From Allium sativum (taxonomy: Eukaryota; Streptophyta; Magnoliopsida; Asparagales; Amaryllidaceae), in contig CM060912.1 of NCBI GenBank assembly GCA_030737875.1, positions 126,882,493 through 126,946,492 of the forward strand: a DNA stretch of 64,000 nucleotides, given 5' to 3'. Shown here in pieces: positions 1 through 11,703 of this stretch. Each line of letters opens with the position of its first letter. Positions within the stretch are counted from its first letter, which is position 1. The notes beneath the pieces were generated by a model. It did not search any database and was not told the DNA's origin. It saw only the letters and a list, made by a program, of their open reading frames with translations. A program made the position numbers and the translations under genes.

Positions 1-277
1 TCTTTGACATGATAAGAAATTTTTGGCTATCGTTTATATGTTTTAAAACTTAGCATTTTTCTCTTGTATTTATACAATAATATATACTAATAATTATAGT
101 AACTTAAGACAAATGGCAAAACTTTTGTTTACCATTCCTTTTTAAAATCCGAAAAATAAATTTCTAAAACTACGATATTTAGTGTGTGACTTGTCTAGTT
201 GATAAGAGACGAAAAATAGTTTATTTATAACATACTATATTAAGTACATTACATATTAGAGAGTAATTTAGAGAAAT
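1..277. other. AT-rich flank left of element A
   Basis: This stretch precedes the first LTR start (TGTAACAACCC at 278). It is AT-rich with no long open frame, no repeat shared with the rest of the window and no RNA gene that I can recognise. It is either host intergenic DNA or part of a still older element. The five bases just before the LTR (gaaat, 273-277) would be the left target duplication of A, but its partner lies outside the window. Confidence 0.5.
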
Positions 278-1160
278 TGTAACAACCCAGAATTTTGGAA
301 CCAATTTAAAAAAAAAAATTAGTTAATTTAACGTATTTTAGGTATTTAAAATGATTTATTTTAAATAATAACGACTAAAAATTTATTTAAATCAAAGTTA
401 GAATGTATAAATTTATTTTAATTATAAAACAAGCCTGAAATGGCGTGGTAGTATGAAAATTCGATTTCTAATTTAAATCGAGTATACAGAGTTCATTTTA
501 AGTCAGAATTAAACGAAACAAGAAATTTTAGAATCTATTTAACCATATCTTTCTAATGAATGTAAGAAACTGAGATTTCACTTTATATATTAAAAGTTAT
601 GTCCAGTTTAAAATTCAGAATAGTCGTTATTGACTTTATATATATTTTATATAATATAAGCACTTAAAAATAGCATTTTGCAAACGACCTCCGTTTTCGA
701 CGAATCCACTCTTGTTGGACCTGGAATGTCTAATTATTGCTATATTCAAATTTTCATTATTTTTGAAATTGATATGTGAGTGTGGTGAATTTAAACACGT
801 TTGGTACATTCAGTTTGAACTTAATTGACTGTAAATTGGCCATTTTTCAAACGGTCTCCAAATAAAACGAAATTAGTTTTATTACCATATCGTCAAAACA
901 TAGTTAGATTTATTTTTCTGAAATTTTTGGAGTTAGTATGTGGCCCCGGTAAATTAAAATGTACGTTGAAATCTATTTTGAAGTTACATTAATTTACATT
1001 TTAATTTTGATAAAAATTGATCGGAATGGACGAATTTGCTTATGGGATATATCTCATTGTGTTCAGAATGGGGGTAATTAGCTAAGGATGATAGTCGTTG
1101 GGTTCAATTTGGAGTTCGAATGAAAAAGGTAACTTTTTGGGAATTTTAAATTAAATTAAA

Positions 1161-1168
1161 TATAAATA
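1161..1168 (+). promoter_or_regulatory. Candidate TATA box of element A 5' LTR
   Basis: TATAAATA, followed about 30 bp downstream by a run of C (1197-1208) and then GC-rich sequence. The same site occurs in the 3' LTR at 18590-18597, again followed by a C run. Its position upstream of the donor-like site fits an LTR promoter. In such AT-rich DNA a TATA match alone is weak; the conserved position in both LTRs is the main support. Confidence 0.4.
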
Positions 1169-2122
1169 TTCTGCTCAATCCCTTTATTCTCTCAGCCCCC
1201 CCCCCCCACCCGTCGTTCATTTCAAATTGTAAAATAAAAAAAACTGGACCCCATCGCTGCTTCCTCCACGCGGACCCCCAGTCGCATCGCCGCACCTCTG
1301 GCCGCCGCCGCACATTACCGCACCCCTCCTCCTCTTCCCCTCCTTCCTCCTCCAGCTCCACTCTGAAAACCGCCAAACACTCGAACACAATGAGAACCGC
1401 GGCTGTGGACCCCTCCAACGCCACCACCACATGGCCGCACCTCCCCCACCGCCTCAGACACCTGCGCCGCCCCCCCTCAGACCGTCCACCGCCACTGTGG
1501 GGGCTCCTCTGACCAAAAATCCAAATTTTATTTTTTTTTTCAGTTTTGCAAATAATACCCTGAGCTTCCACAGCCCATATCTCCCCAACCGAGCGTTTCT
1601 GACCAAGACTCCACAATACCAAAATTGAAGAGCATGATTTTCTCTTCGATTTGGGTATATGGAAGCCATATTTTGGATTGCGAAGCCGCCTGAAAAACAC
1701 GTCCAAAGTCTGTTGTCCAAATACTGTCTTTTCGCAAATTCTGGCGGAATGGAGCATTTTCGGGAAAAAGTACATTAGGCGAAAGTTTTCTGTAATGGCG
1801 CGCTTAAGCTAGAAAAGAAAAGACAGTGTGAAGATTGGAGCTCGTTTGCAAAGTCTGGAACAAGAACAGCAAATCACAGCGTCAGAAAACAATGGCGGAG
1901 TGGATCCCAATGTGAGAACACTTTCTCACTCAAGATATTTTACAGTTAAATATATTTTAGGTTGCGGACGGGGCATAGTAGCCCCCGACACTATTTATTG
2001 TACAAACCATGGTTGTTTGTTTGAATTGAATTGTGATGAAATTGACTGTATTGTGGTAAATTGAATGTATTGTGGTAAATTGAATGTATTATGGTTTTTT
2101 AGTTTGGGTAATTATTATATAT

Positions 2123-2184
2123 GGCGCGAGCCAGTATCAGGAGAGGGGTAATGCTAGACATTACTTTGGTTCTGATATCGTGCC
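2123..2184 (+). repeat. Stem-loop in A LTR downstream of donor-like site
   Basis: Three nested stems are visible: GGCGCG (2123-2128) with CGTGCC (2179-2184, one G-T pair), TATCAG (2135-2140) with CTGATA (2172-2177), and GTAATG (2148-2153) with CATTAC (2159-2164). The copy in the 3' LTR (19536-19597) keeps the two inner stems exactly and has mismatches in the outer one. This could be a folded RNA element; function unknown. Confidence 0.6.
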
Positions 2185-3132
2185 ATTATAATGCTGAAAT
2201 TTTCTGAAATAAATAATTATTTATTAAAAATATCATTTTAAATGTGTATTTGAACCGTATAAAATATTCATCTGCTAAATAAAATATTTGAACAATAAAA
2301 ATATCATTATTATTAAATGTATGAACTATATAAAATATTCAAGTGTTGAAATAAATATTTTATCGTTAAAAATATAATTTTTAACGTATATGTGAACGGC
2401 ATAAAATTCTCCTGAAATGAAAATAAATATTCATTTACAAATCGGACGATTTGTTTATGTACACCCATTTAACTTGCATTGATACGGACGATAAATTTTA
2501 CACATCGCCCAACTGCACAAATAATATTCAGTATTTGTTGGTTGAAACCCCACATGGGTATTGGGATGATATTTGGTGTACACTAATCCCAATTGTTTAG
2601 TTGTATGTCAATCAATGGGTTGACAGATTGTTGTAAGCATTAATTATTTATATTTAATGCTTATGCAATTTTGTAATGAACTCTAGATGATGGATTATTG
2701 TTTATCATTATCGTTGTGTACATGTATTGTATGAAATCCATATAAATAACATTATATGGTAATTGGTTGGGTCTGATTCCAATTCAGATAGAACGAATAT
2801 TTTAAAATAATGAATATTTTAAAATAATGTTCGGTAAAGGATTAAAATGTGAATTTGATGTCCGATTTTGGATGGACACGAAAATATTGAAATATATCAA
2901 GCCATATTGATTAGATATGCGTCATTTCAACGCAAATGATATTTATATCGATTTTATTCATCTTTATAATGAATATAAAAAAGGAAATGATTTCAAAATC
3001 AGATATTTTGAAAATATTATCAGTTAAATATTATAATGATAAGGAGTATTCAATTTTGACATAAAATTGAAATGAAAGTGGGAATCGGCTTTAAAAACGA
3101 ATTTATAAAATACATTTTGAAAGAAATATTAT

Positions 3133-3152
3133 GTATATATATATATATATAT
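3133..3152. repeat. (TA)n microsatellite in A LTR
   Basis: About ten uninterrupted TA dinucleotides within the A 5' LTR. Simple replication-slippage repeat. Confidence 0.8.
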
Positions 3153-4337
3153 TAATGGCTTGAATAGAATGCGCCGCGCAGCGACTGTTCGCGAATTTCG
3201 ATCATTGACTTCGAATTGACAATACGGGAGATCCGACCATCGGATTCTTCTAAATCCAGAACCGTTGGGTTCATATCGAAAAGTCCTTTCCAACGAATAC
3301 AAGATATTTGAAATCAAACAGTTGGATTTGGAATTATGTCTAAATCAAATTTAGAAAAGGTCGCTATGAATGTAGTTCGGTGGTTGGAAACCGACCGTAC
3401 GGACCCTGATAAACTTATTAAAAATAATAATATGTGTAAAAACATAAAAATTGATTTGGAAAGAGATGGGATGAAATATTCCATATTTGAAAAGATAAAA
3501 ATATATTTTTATCAAAATAAACTAGTTATTAACTAGAATATTAATCCAATGTTTTTAAATAAATAAATTGGATTTGTGAATGCTTTTAATCTAACCAGAA
3601 TTATCCAATGTATGAATTGGAATGGATTTGAATAGAAATCGTCTTCGAGAGATTTTGATAATGGATTCTGTGACTATAAGGTTATTATAGAGGAATTTGG
3701 AAGATATATATGTATCGTTATTCCCCATACGATATGTGTTGGTTTCAGAATTTTATATTGAATGTAAGCGAATATAACTTCTGTTTAGAGCCTTATATTT
3801 CATATCAAAGTGGATTTTGGGTTTGTTGTGAATGGTGTCTTCAGTAACACTGTTCTTAAGCCCCATGTGAAAAGAATAAATCTTTTAATTAAGATTATTA
3901 GAGTTTCCAGTAATATTTAGTAATTGGAATAAAAATGGAATGTGAATTGGGTTTATTGGGAACTGTGTTTTTAACGACATTCGTTCTTTAAACCTATTAA
4001 CAGTGAAATATGATTTGGAATATATAAATCTTTTAGTAAGATCTAATGGAAAATTTCCAAAGTAAAGTTTTCCAATTTAATAGAATAAATTGGAATAGAA
4101 TGGAATTCGATTTGGAAATAATCAAAGTGAGCTTCCGTGGCAGATGATGTTAATATATATGTAATTTAAAAGGCTTTGTCGTTATTCCGTTTATATTATT
4201 AGTCAGATACGGAAATTGATATCGATTATATATTGATCTGTTTTTCATGAAGATTCCATATGGAAAGTGATTTTGGGTTTATCGTGAACTGTATTTTAAA
4301 TGACATTGGTTCTTTAACCCAGTTAAAGACAGGATTA

Positions 4338-5490
4338 TGTGTCTAACATTGTATTTCGACTTGTATTATTAATCTCTGCTAAATATATATCTGTTTGGTG
4401 GTGGAGAATTTATTCTCTTGCTTAACACTGTTCTCTGAGACGTATGAGCTTAGAGGTTATATATTGGTAGAAATCAATGGTACAGTGTAGATTTGTTGAT
4501 GCGACGTGTTTGATTTCCCAAAGTTAAATAGTCATTAATAATGATTTTTGGGAAGATTAAAACTAAGTGGAGTTTTAATGAATCTTTAATTAGATTGAAG
4601 TGTGAATATGATAATTTAAATTACCAAATTTGGGAAATGATCGAGAATGGAGTACCACCAGTTTTGCTCCAGGCGATAGTTAAATATTTAGTTAGATTTG
4701 AATGTGAAATGGTAATTAAATTTACCGATAACACCGTGGTGTTAGATATGGAGTATTACTAGTTGTGCTCCGTAGGATGAATAGGTTGGGATTGGGATTA
4801 ATAAATAAATGATTACTTGGTTAAGGCTCGATAATCCCGACTAGTTGATAGACCTTAATTTGGTTTAAAATTGATATCCAACAGAAGATTAAAGAATAAA
4901 TTTTAAAAAAATATCTTTGATAAAATTATTGGGAACTTATCCCTAAAGTTGTGAATATTTGAATAAAAGAATATTCTGGATTGGAATGAGGCGTATGTTG
5001 TGTTTTCATAGTGCTTGATTATAAGATACGTGAATTATTCGGAAAGGCCGGGTTCATACCTATTTTGAATAATTGATTCGACGGTAAGTCGACGATGAAG
5101 ACGGTGGTTGAAGACCGAAGGTCTTCACATCATTTGGATGATTACTGATGTCTTGATTCGGCTGTACACCCAAGACAAGGTAATAAGTGGTGATCGTCCA
5201 GACGTACTTGGAGATCGACCGGATATGCGAGGACCTCTCCCCTGCATTGGACATATGGGACGAGGAACAAGGTGCATTCGGTTTCGTTTTGACCCAGAAC
5301 GGACTTGTAAATTGATGTGTGTCTGACATTGGATTTTATTTTGCGTTGATTGATTTCTATTAAATATATATCTTTTTGGCGGCGGAGAATTTATTCTCTT
5401 GCTTAACGCCCTTCTCTGAGACGTATGAGCTTAGAGGTTATATATTGATGGATATTAGTCGCATGGCATGAATTGTTAGTGTGGCATGCT
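4338..5490 (+). repeat. Internal duplication in A LTR (about 175 bp, copies near 4338-4510 and 5318-5490)
   Basis: Two copies share the order: a TGTGTCTGACATTG-like start, a GGCGGAGAATTTATTCTC hairpin (4404-4417 and 5395-5408), a TTGCTTAAC stretch, and a CTCTGAGACGTATGAGC stretch. In B only the downstream position is occupied, and the sequence equivalent to A's upstream position runs straight through. The upstream copy in A is therefore an extra, transposed copy, perhaps made by template switching during reverse transcription. Confidence 0.6.
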
Positions 5491-6312
5491 GAGATGCAAA
5501 TGATCAAGGTTTTTTTTGAAAAGCAGAGTCTTGTGGTTGATGATAAAAGCGCGGTAGCATAGCTTTGTGTATAGCGTTAATTCGTGAGCCTCACACCTCG
5601 GTTTGAGTTAAAAACGAGATCAGGCCGCAGGGAGTGCACGACATTTCTTTCTAGCTATATGTGGTGTCATGGTATGGAGCCCAGACAATTTTATTTTTTA
5701 CCTATGTGGATGATGGATTGCGAGGCGCCTCGGATATATCGGTCACTACGGGGCCGATGGATAGTTCTGATAGGACCGAGAAACGTGTTTCAGGAATAAC
5801 CTATCCACTAACATAAGTGTGGACCGTCCCTAAAGCATCCAAGGGTTCACTACGGGGGGATCCTGAGGCATTTGCTAGAGTGTCTCGAATCGGTGAGGAT
5901 CCATCCCTGGCCTCGACTCATAGATGAAATCCAATTTCCAATATGTAACATTTCTGTTTAAATTGCGGAACTAGTATAGCGACATAGTAGGATGGGATAC
6001 TATGCCGTCTATGATTGATACATTTAAAATTGGAGTGATTTTGACACTGTACACTTATAGTAATATCAAAATGATTTGTATTAAAATGTACTAAGCATGT
6101 TTGGCTATTATAAGGTAAAACTCTATCCTCCGGCTTGCGTTGCATTGTGTGATGGGACCTGAGTCTTATAATAGCTTCATTTTTCCAAAAAGCATTGCGC
6201 TGTTTGTTTTATGCGCTGGTATTCTTAGGAGAAAGCCCGTTCCGTGTTATACGGCATGGTCCCTTGACTTACTTTGGTGCTAAAGTAAAGTTTTAAATAA
6301 CTATTTTAGTTC

Positions 6313-6317
6313 TCACA
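6313..6317. repeat. Target-site duplication of N1, left copy (tcaca)
   Basis: tcaca directly precedes the N1 LTR start and is repeated directly after its end (16277-16281). Removing N1 and one copy restores a continuous ttctcacaccagtccc sequence that matches the uninterrupted LTR of B near 31768. Confidence 0.92.
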
Positions 6318-8809
6318 TGTAACGACACGGATTCCGCCCGGACCTAATCGATCGCTAAATCGACCAAGACCGTTCGAATCCCGCATACGCTAACTCTGGG
6401 CATACAACACATCAGAACAAATAACAGGATACTTTTATAAACATCATAATAATGTTACATCAGAGCACAGAATATCCGAGTATATCAAAATATAATAAAT
6501 ACAGCGGAAGATGATTTTACAATAAATGTAATACAGTGCACAGCGGAAATAAATGAATAACACAACGGAAGACGATAAACGCACTGGACACAGCTTTAAG
6601 CTTCGATCCAGAATCCTGCTCAATATATCTGCAAAATAAAACTACTCGACTGCCCGTGTGGAAAATAAGGGCACCCGAGTTTGAAAGGGAAAAGCAAACT
6701 ACAGGTCAGTCATGGGACTGGTGTGAGAAACTCTAAACAGTTATAATTAACTTATTTAATAATACGGCATATCACGGGACCACGCCGCTTACGCGGAACG
6801 GGTCTACCCCCATGAATGCCAGTGTATAAACAACAATCAATATAGATATATGGATCTACTATGCATCAATCAACATGCAATATCCCAATCTACCCACTTA
6901 GATTATTCACTACACTTAGATTTTCCAAATCCAATTCAATTTACAGAAATTATTCCTTTGGATTATATTCCCGATTTCTTATTTCAAATCATTTGAAATA
7001 CCTATCTAACTTTCTATATCAAAGTAGGTTTCACTTCGGGATCTCAAATCAAATCGTTTGGAAATATGAATTCCAAAACACAACAATGCATACAAACAAG
7101 TATGCAACCAAATATCGTGCTAACCATCGACAAGGCAAAGGGTACGCACCTTGCAACTCGATATATAAATGTGCACCTTCCGCACATAGGAGCAGGCTAT
7201 ACCGTCCATGCACCTACCCCACAAAGGAGCAGGCTACACCGACCTCTCACCCATACTTTTAGTCTCAGGGTCACCCGACTCTTTAGCCGCATACTAAATC
7301 ATTTCATATCCCGAAGTAGGGAAAATCATTTCACAACATAATAATCACAAGTACTTTCAAAATATAGTACTTCACATCAGTAATTCACACATATGATTAG
7401 TCACTATTAATCACATAACCTTTAAGCTCGTACGTCTCAAAGAAGGGTGTTAAGCAAGAGAATAAATTCTCCGCCACCAAACAGATACATCATCAATAGC
7501 AACTAATCGAATATGCGATGAACCACAATGTAACATATAATACATTTCTAAATCATTTTAGAAATCATCGGGTTTTGGGCCTCGAAATCCTTTCTGTTTT
7601 ATAAAACATTTTTTTATAAAACATTCCCTATCCAAAATCGGGAATACATTTCTTTTCACTTAAGAAAAATATCATTTCACAATCATTCACTAAATTTGAT
7701 ATGAACACAACATCGCTAAACACCTTATCGTCAAATCGTGAAGTGTATCACAAGGCGTTAGCACACAGATATTTTCAACCCAACCCAATGCTAAATGTAA
7801 AAGCATATTTTGCTCATAAACTGGTCGAGCACAATCTAAACAATCAATCAATCAATCAAATTTGACATTAAATATAAGGTTTTGGATAGAGATAGTATCG
7901 ACTTATATTTAACATCAAATCCTGAAACCAACAGATATCATATCGGGAATAACGATATCGATACCTTCCAAATTCCCATCACGATATCTGTATAATCACG
8001 GAATCCAATATCAAAAATATCCAAAGATAATTTCAATTCAAATCCATTCCAATTCATATATTGGAAATTCTGGTTATTTTCAAAACCATTTCAAATCCAC
8101 TTTATTTATTTTAAAAATAAATAGAATTATAATTCTAGTTCAAAACTAGTTCATTTCGATAAAAAACTATTTTTATCTTTTCAAATATGGGATTTTTCAC
8201 CCCAATTTTTACCAAATCATTTCTTATGATTTTACACTAATTATTGATACTTTTAACAATTTTATCAAGGCCCGTACAGTCGATTTCCATCAACGGCAAT
8301 CGAACTGCATTTACAACGACCTTTTCCAAATTTTATTTGGACGTAATTCCAAATCCATCCGTTAGATTTCGAATTTCTCATATTCGTTGGAAAGCTCTTT
8401 TCGATATGAACCCAACGGTTTCGGTTTCAGGAGAATCCGACGGTCGGATCTCCCGTAATGTTCGTTCGAAGTCAATGGTAGAAATTCGCGAACTGCCGCG
8501 GCGCGGTGCGTTCTATTCAGGCCATTATATTATATATATATATAATATTATATATATTTCAAATTTCATTTCAAATTCAAATCCAAATTGAATTTTCCAT
8601 ATAAATTCGTTTTAAATTCATTTCAATTCCATTCAAATTTCTATTCAATTCAATTCGAATTCATTTTCTATTCAATTCAATTCGAATTCATTTTCTATTC
8701 AATTCAATTCGAATTCCTTTTCTATTTCAGTTCGTTTTCAATTCGTATATATAGCGTTTTCATTTCATATATATGTATTATTTCCACCTTTCATATATAT
8801 ATATATATA

Positions 8810-9140
8810 ATATTTTCACTTTTCAATATATACGATATTTTCACTTTTCAATATATACGATATTTTCACTTTCAATATATACGATATTTTCACTTTCAAT
8901 ATATACGATATTTTCACTATTCAATATATACGATATTTTCACTTTTCAATATATATTATTTTCACTATTCAATATATATTATTTTCACTATTCAATATAT
9001 ATTATATTTTCACTTTCAATATATACGATATTTTACTTTTAGTATATATTATATTTTCACATTCAATATATACGATATTTCACTTTCAATATATATTATA
9101 TTTTCACATTCAATATATATTATATTTTCACTTTTCACAT
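8810..9140. repeat. 24-bp AT-rich minisatellite, N1 left LTR
   Basis: About 13 to 14 degenerate copies of a unit like ttttcactttcaatatatac plus gata. A matching array lies in the other N1 LTR at 14225-14575 with slightly different copy makeup. Similar units differ by one or two bases, as expected for slippage or unequal exchange. It lies just 3' (element sense) of the donor-like site. Confidence 0.9.
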
Positions 9141-9942
9141 TTATATTTCATTTCACATCACGATCATAACATAGTACAATCAAACAAGTCGTTCATGGTC
9201 TGTGGATGACGGGGAACGGTTCATGTATGCAGTTATACAATAAATAACTAAACAAAAATAATATAGTGAGAGAATTCTCACATTGAGATCCACTCCACCA
9301 GTTTTTATCTGAATTTTTGTTCGGATTTGAATTTTCTTGAAATTCTGATCTGCTCGGTTTAGATTCTAGTCGGTTCCATGTTGAAGAGCTCTTCGAAATG
9401 AGTCCAACGCCTTTGATTTCGTTGAATTCCGATCTAGTTTGAAGAAGTTATGGCTTTACGAACCTTAATGACATTTTAAAAATTAATTAATATACTAATT
9501 AATTAAACAAACCTTCCTCTCTCTCTTTAGACATTACAGGCGCCTTTGAAACCCATTCCTCCGACTTAGGTTTCGCCATTGCACACTGTACGAGGGGCGA
9601 GCCGCCGATCAGGAACTGCCACATGAACCGCCTTGGGGAGCGCCACCACCGGCCGGAATGGGGCCCAATTCGATCTCCCCCTTCGTTAGAAAATCGCGAC
9701 GCAATGGAGCTCCTTTGAGCTCAAAAATTAGCTCCAACTCTCAACTCTAATGGCTCAAACAAGCATGGATGTGTAGAGCAGAAAGAGGACTTCGATTTTT
9801 TCCTTCATGAGAACTAGATTTTATGGCGTGGATCGAGAGGAAAGTGGATGGGAAGAATTGAGCGAATTCCGCCGTTCACTGGGTTGAAGGAGATGTTGAC
9901 TGTGGCTTTGATAGTTGACTAGGGTTTGACCTTGAACATAGG

Positions 9943-9954
9943 TTTATATAATAT
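9943..9954 (-). promoter_or_regulatory. Candidate TATA box, N1 left LTR
   Basis: On the minus strand this reads ATATTATATAAA, followed by CCTATG. The same site is at 15388-15399 in the other LTR. It sits about 0.9 kb into the LTR (element sense) and some 660 bp before the donor-like site. Confidence 0.4.
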
Positions 9955-10445
9955 ATTTTAATTCCCCAATAGGTCCTTTTGCGTATGAACCCCAAATCAA
10001 ACCCAACGACTGTCGCCCCTAGCTAATTACCCCCATCCCGAACACGATGGGACATGTTTCGTAACCCAATTCGGCTGTTACAATCAGTTTTCGTTAAAAT
10101 TAAAATATAAATCATTATATATTTAATTTGAACGCACATTTCAATTTACCGTGGCCACATACGAACTCTATAAATTCCAAAAAAATGTTTTCTAGCTTCG
10201 TATTGACGATACGGTCCTAACAAAACTAGTTTCGTCGAATTCTGAGACCGTTTGCAAAATGGCCATTTTCCAGTCGATTAAAATCAATTGAAACTGGTCA
10301 AACGCGTTTTCCTTCGCCACGCTCATATATTGAATCGAAAAATTATGAAATTTGAAACCTAGCAATAATTCCACATCCCGGATCCAACAAAAGTGGTTTC
10401 GTCGAAAACCGAGGTCGTTTGCAAAATTTCCATTTTTTTAAGGGC

Positions 10446-10447
<2 letters not shown>

Positions 10448-10487
<40 letters not shown>
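10448..10487. repeat. (TA)n microsatellite, N1 left LTR only
   Basis: A run of about 20 TA units. The equivalent place in the right LTR (near 15895-15915) has only a short tataaatattaaaatatata stretch, so the expansion happened after insertion, or the right copy contracted. Confidence 0.85.
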
Positions 10488-10490
<3 letters not shown>

Positions 10491-10858
10491 TATATATAAA
10501 TTCCACATCGACTTTTCTGAATTTTTAACTAGACATATCTTTCAACTTTTAAAGCGACATCTCAGCCTCTTAGCTTCGTTAGATAGATATGATTCAACAG
10601 ATTCAAATATTTCTTGTTTCGTTCAATTCTGATTTATTTTGAATCCTGTATATTCATTTGAAATTCGAAATCGAATTTTCGAACTGCCGCGCCATTTTAG
10701 GCTCGTTATATAATTAGAATTAATTATATTCATTTTCAATGTCGATTCAAACTTACTTTTCCTCGTTATTATTTAAAATATTTATTTTAAATATTTAAAA
10801 TCCAACAAAATAGCCAATTTAAAATTTTAAATTGGTTCAGATTTTCCGGGTCGTTACA

Positions 10859-11703
10859 ATCTCCCCCACTTAAAACTTTACGTCCCCGAAAAGGAACAAA
10901 GTCGAAAATGGTTTGATTAATCAACACTACTTTCAATCTGGCTTCCATTCTCCAACTTTTCAGTTTCTGAGAATTTTTTAAATTTTTCAAAAATTTGGCT
11001 AACACCCTAAATTTTCAAAAAAATTCGCCATAACCTCCCATGCACCGGGAGTACGGGGAAAATCCCGAAATTGCCATACAGACCCTTTGATCTCAAAAAG
11101 AAAAAGAAAAAGAAAAAGCCAAGCGGCTAGCCAATCGGCTCATAAAATCATCATCACCCAAACAAAACAGTAAATTATGGTAAACATGTACCTATTTGTC
11201 GGGCAAACAAATTTTATTCTTCTGCTCTAGCCTCCTTGCTATGACATGTTCAATGTAAGTACATGTATATGCATGCATTTGCAACCAAATTTCAATACAA
11301 TTTACTATTTGGTTCAATTTGTATACAATTTGGCCTAATTGGTTCCTTCAATTCAAATGTTGATTTTATTAGTTAACTAATAATCAAACAACACAACCAA
11401 CAATCAATTCATTGATTAGATTTTTCAAATATATAAATTTATATGTTTAAAATCATATTTTCTAAAACCAGATTATATATATAATCACCAATACGTTATT
11501 GATAAACAAATAACTCTCGACTCATTCTAGGGCATTTCTAACCCCATCTCTAATGAGTCACTCATTCTAGAATGCTACAGATTCTATCTCTAATGAGGAT
11601 TCTTTTATAGGACATTACTAATCCTACCTCTGATGAGTCTTTTGTTCAATTCTAACGAGTTGTACCCCAAAGATTTGAGTTTAACCAAAGCTCTGATACC
11701 ATG
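10859..11703 (-). mobile_element. N1 internal region (845 bp, non-coding)
   Basis: In element sense it begins with the PBS (11690-11701 on the plus strand reads gctctgatacca) and ends with the PPT (10860-10871, minus-strand AAGTGGGGGAGA). Just before the PPT is the GGACG motif (10881-10888) typical of Ty3 chromoviruses. A block at 10983-11042 is shared with the internal regions of A (17536-17590) and C (48244-48292). No open frame resembles Gag or Pol. A short AAAAAG run lies near 11098-11117. Confidence 0.88.
11690..11701 (-). other. N1 primer binding site (tRNA-iMet)
   Basis: The minus strand reads TGGTATCAGAGC, complementary to the 3' end of plant initiator tRNA-Met, two bases from the LTR end. 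All five elements in the window with an internal region use this primer. Confidence 0.93.

Larger units (their letters stand above)
278..6317 (+). mobile_element. Element A 5' LTR, part 1
   Basis: It begins TGTAACAACCC and matches the 3' LTR from 17704 over about 2.5 kb. Landmarks in order: a block with caaacgacctccg near 683, also found in B and N1; a TATA-like site at 1161; a poly-C tract at 1197-1208; a GC-rich stretch (1245-1510) unlike the AT-rich surroundings; a donor-like AATGTGAG at 1909-1916; a stem-loop at 2123-2184; a block with aaccccacatggg (about 2546) shared with B; two copies of a 175-bp segment around 4340 and 5318; and a block at 5750-5930 resembling B at 31200-31420. Short open frames here (for example 3336-3536 and 4541-4762) have no recognisable domain and are treated as chance. 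Confidence 0.85.
6318..10858 (-). mobile_element. N1 3' LTR (left in window)
   Basis: In element (minus) sense the order is: LTR start at 10858, the block shared with A and B (caaacgacctccg complement near 10410), a TATA-like site at 9943-9954, a GC-richer stretch (about 9540-9900), a donor-like site at about 9281, a 24-bp minisatellite (8810-9140), a GAGAATAAATTCTC hairpin (7458-7471), a pair of roughly 45-bp repeats containing AGCCTGCTCC (7170-7250), a GCCGCTTACGCGG hairpin (about 6781), the CCAGTCCCATGACTG block (about 6710), an acceptor-like CAG (6629-6631) and TTCCGCTG motifs near 6500-6570. The frame at 8588-9169 is only translated minisatellite. Confidence 0.9.

Noticed and set aside
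8588..9169. 193-codon frame with repeated Tyr-Ile-Arg-Tyr-Phe phrases
   Set aside because: It is the translation of the 24-bp minisatellite; units of 23-25 bp shift the frame and nothing suggests a protein.
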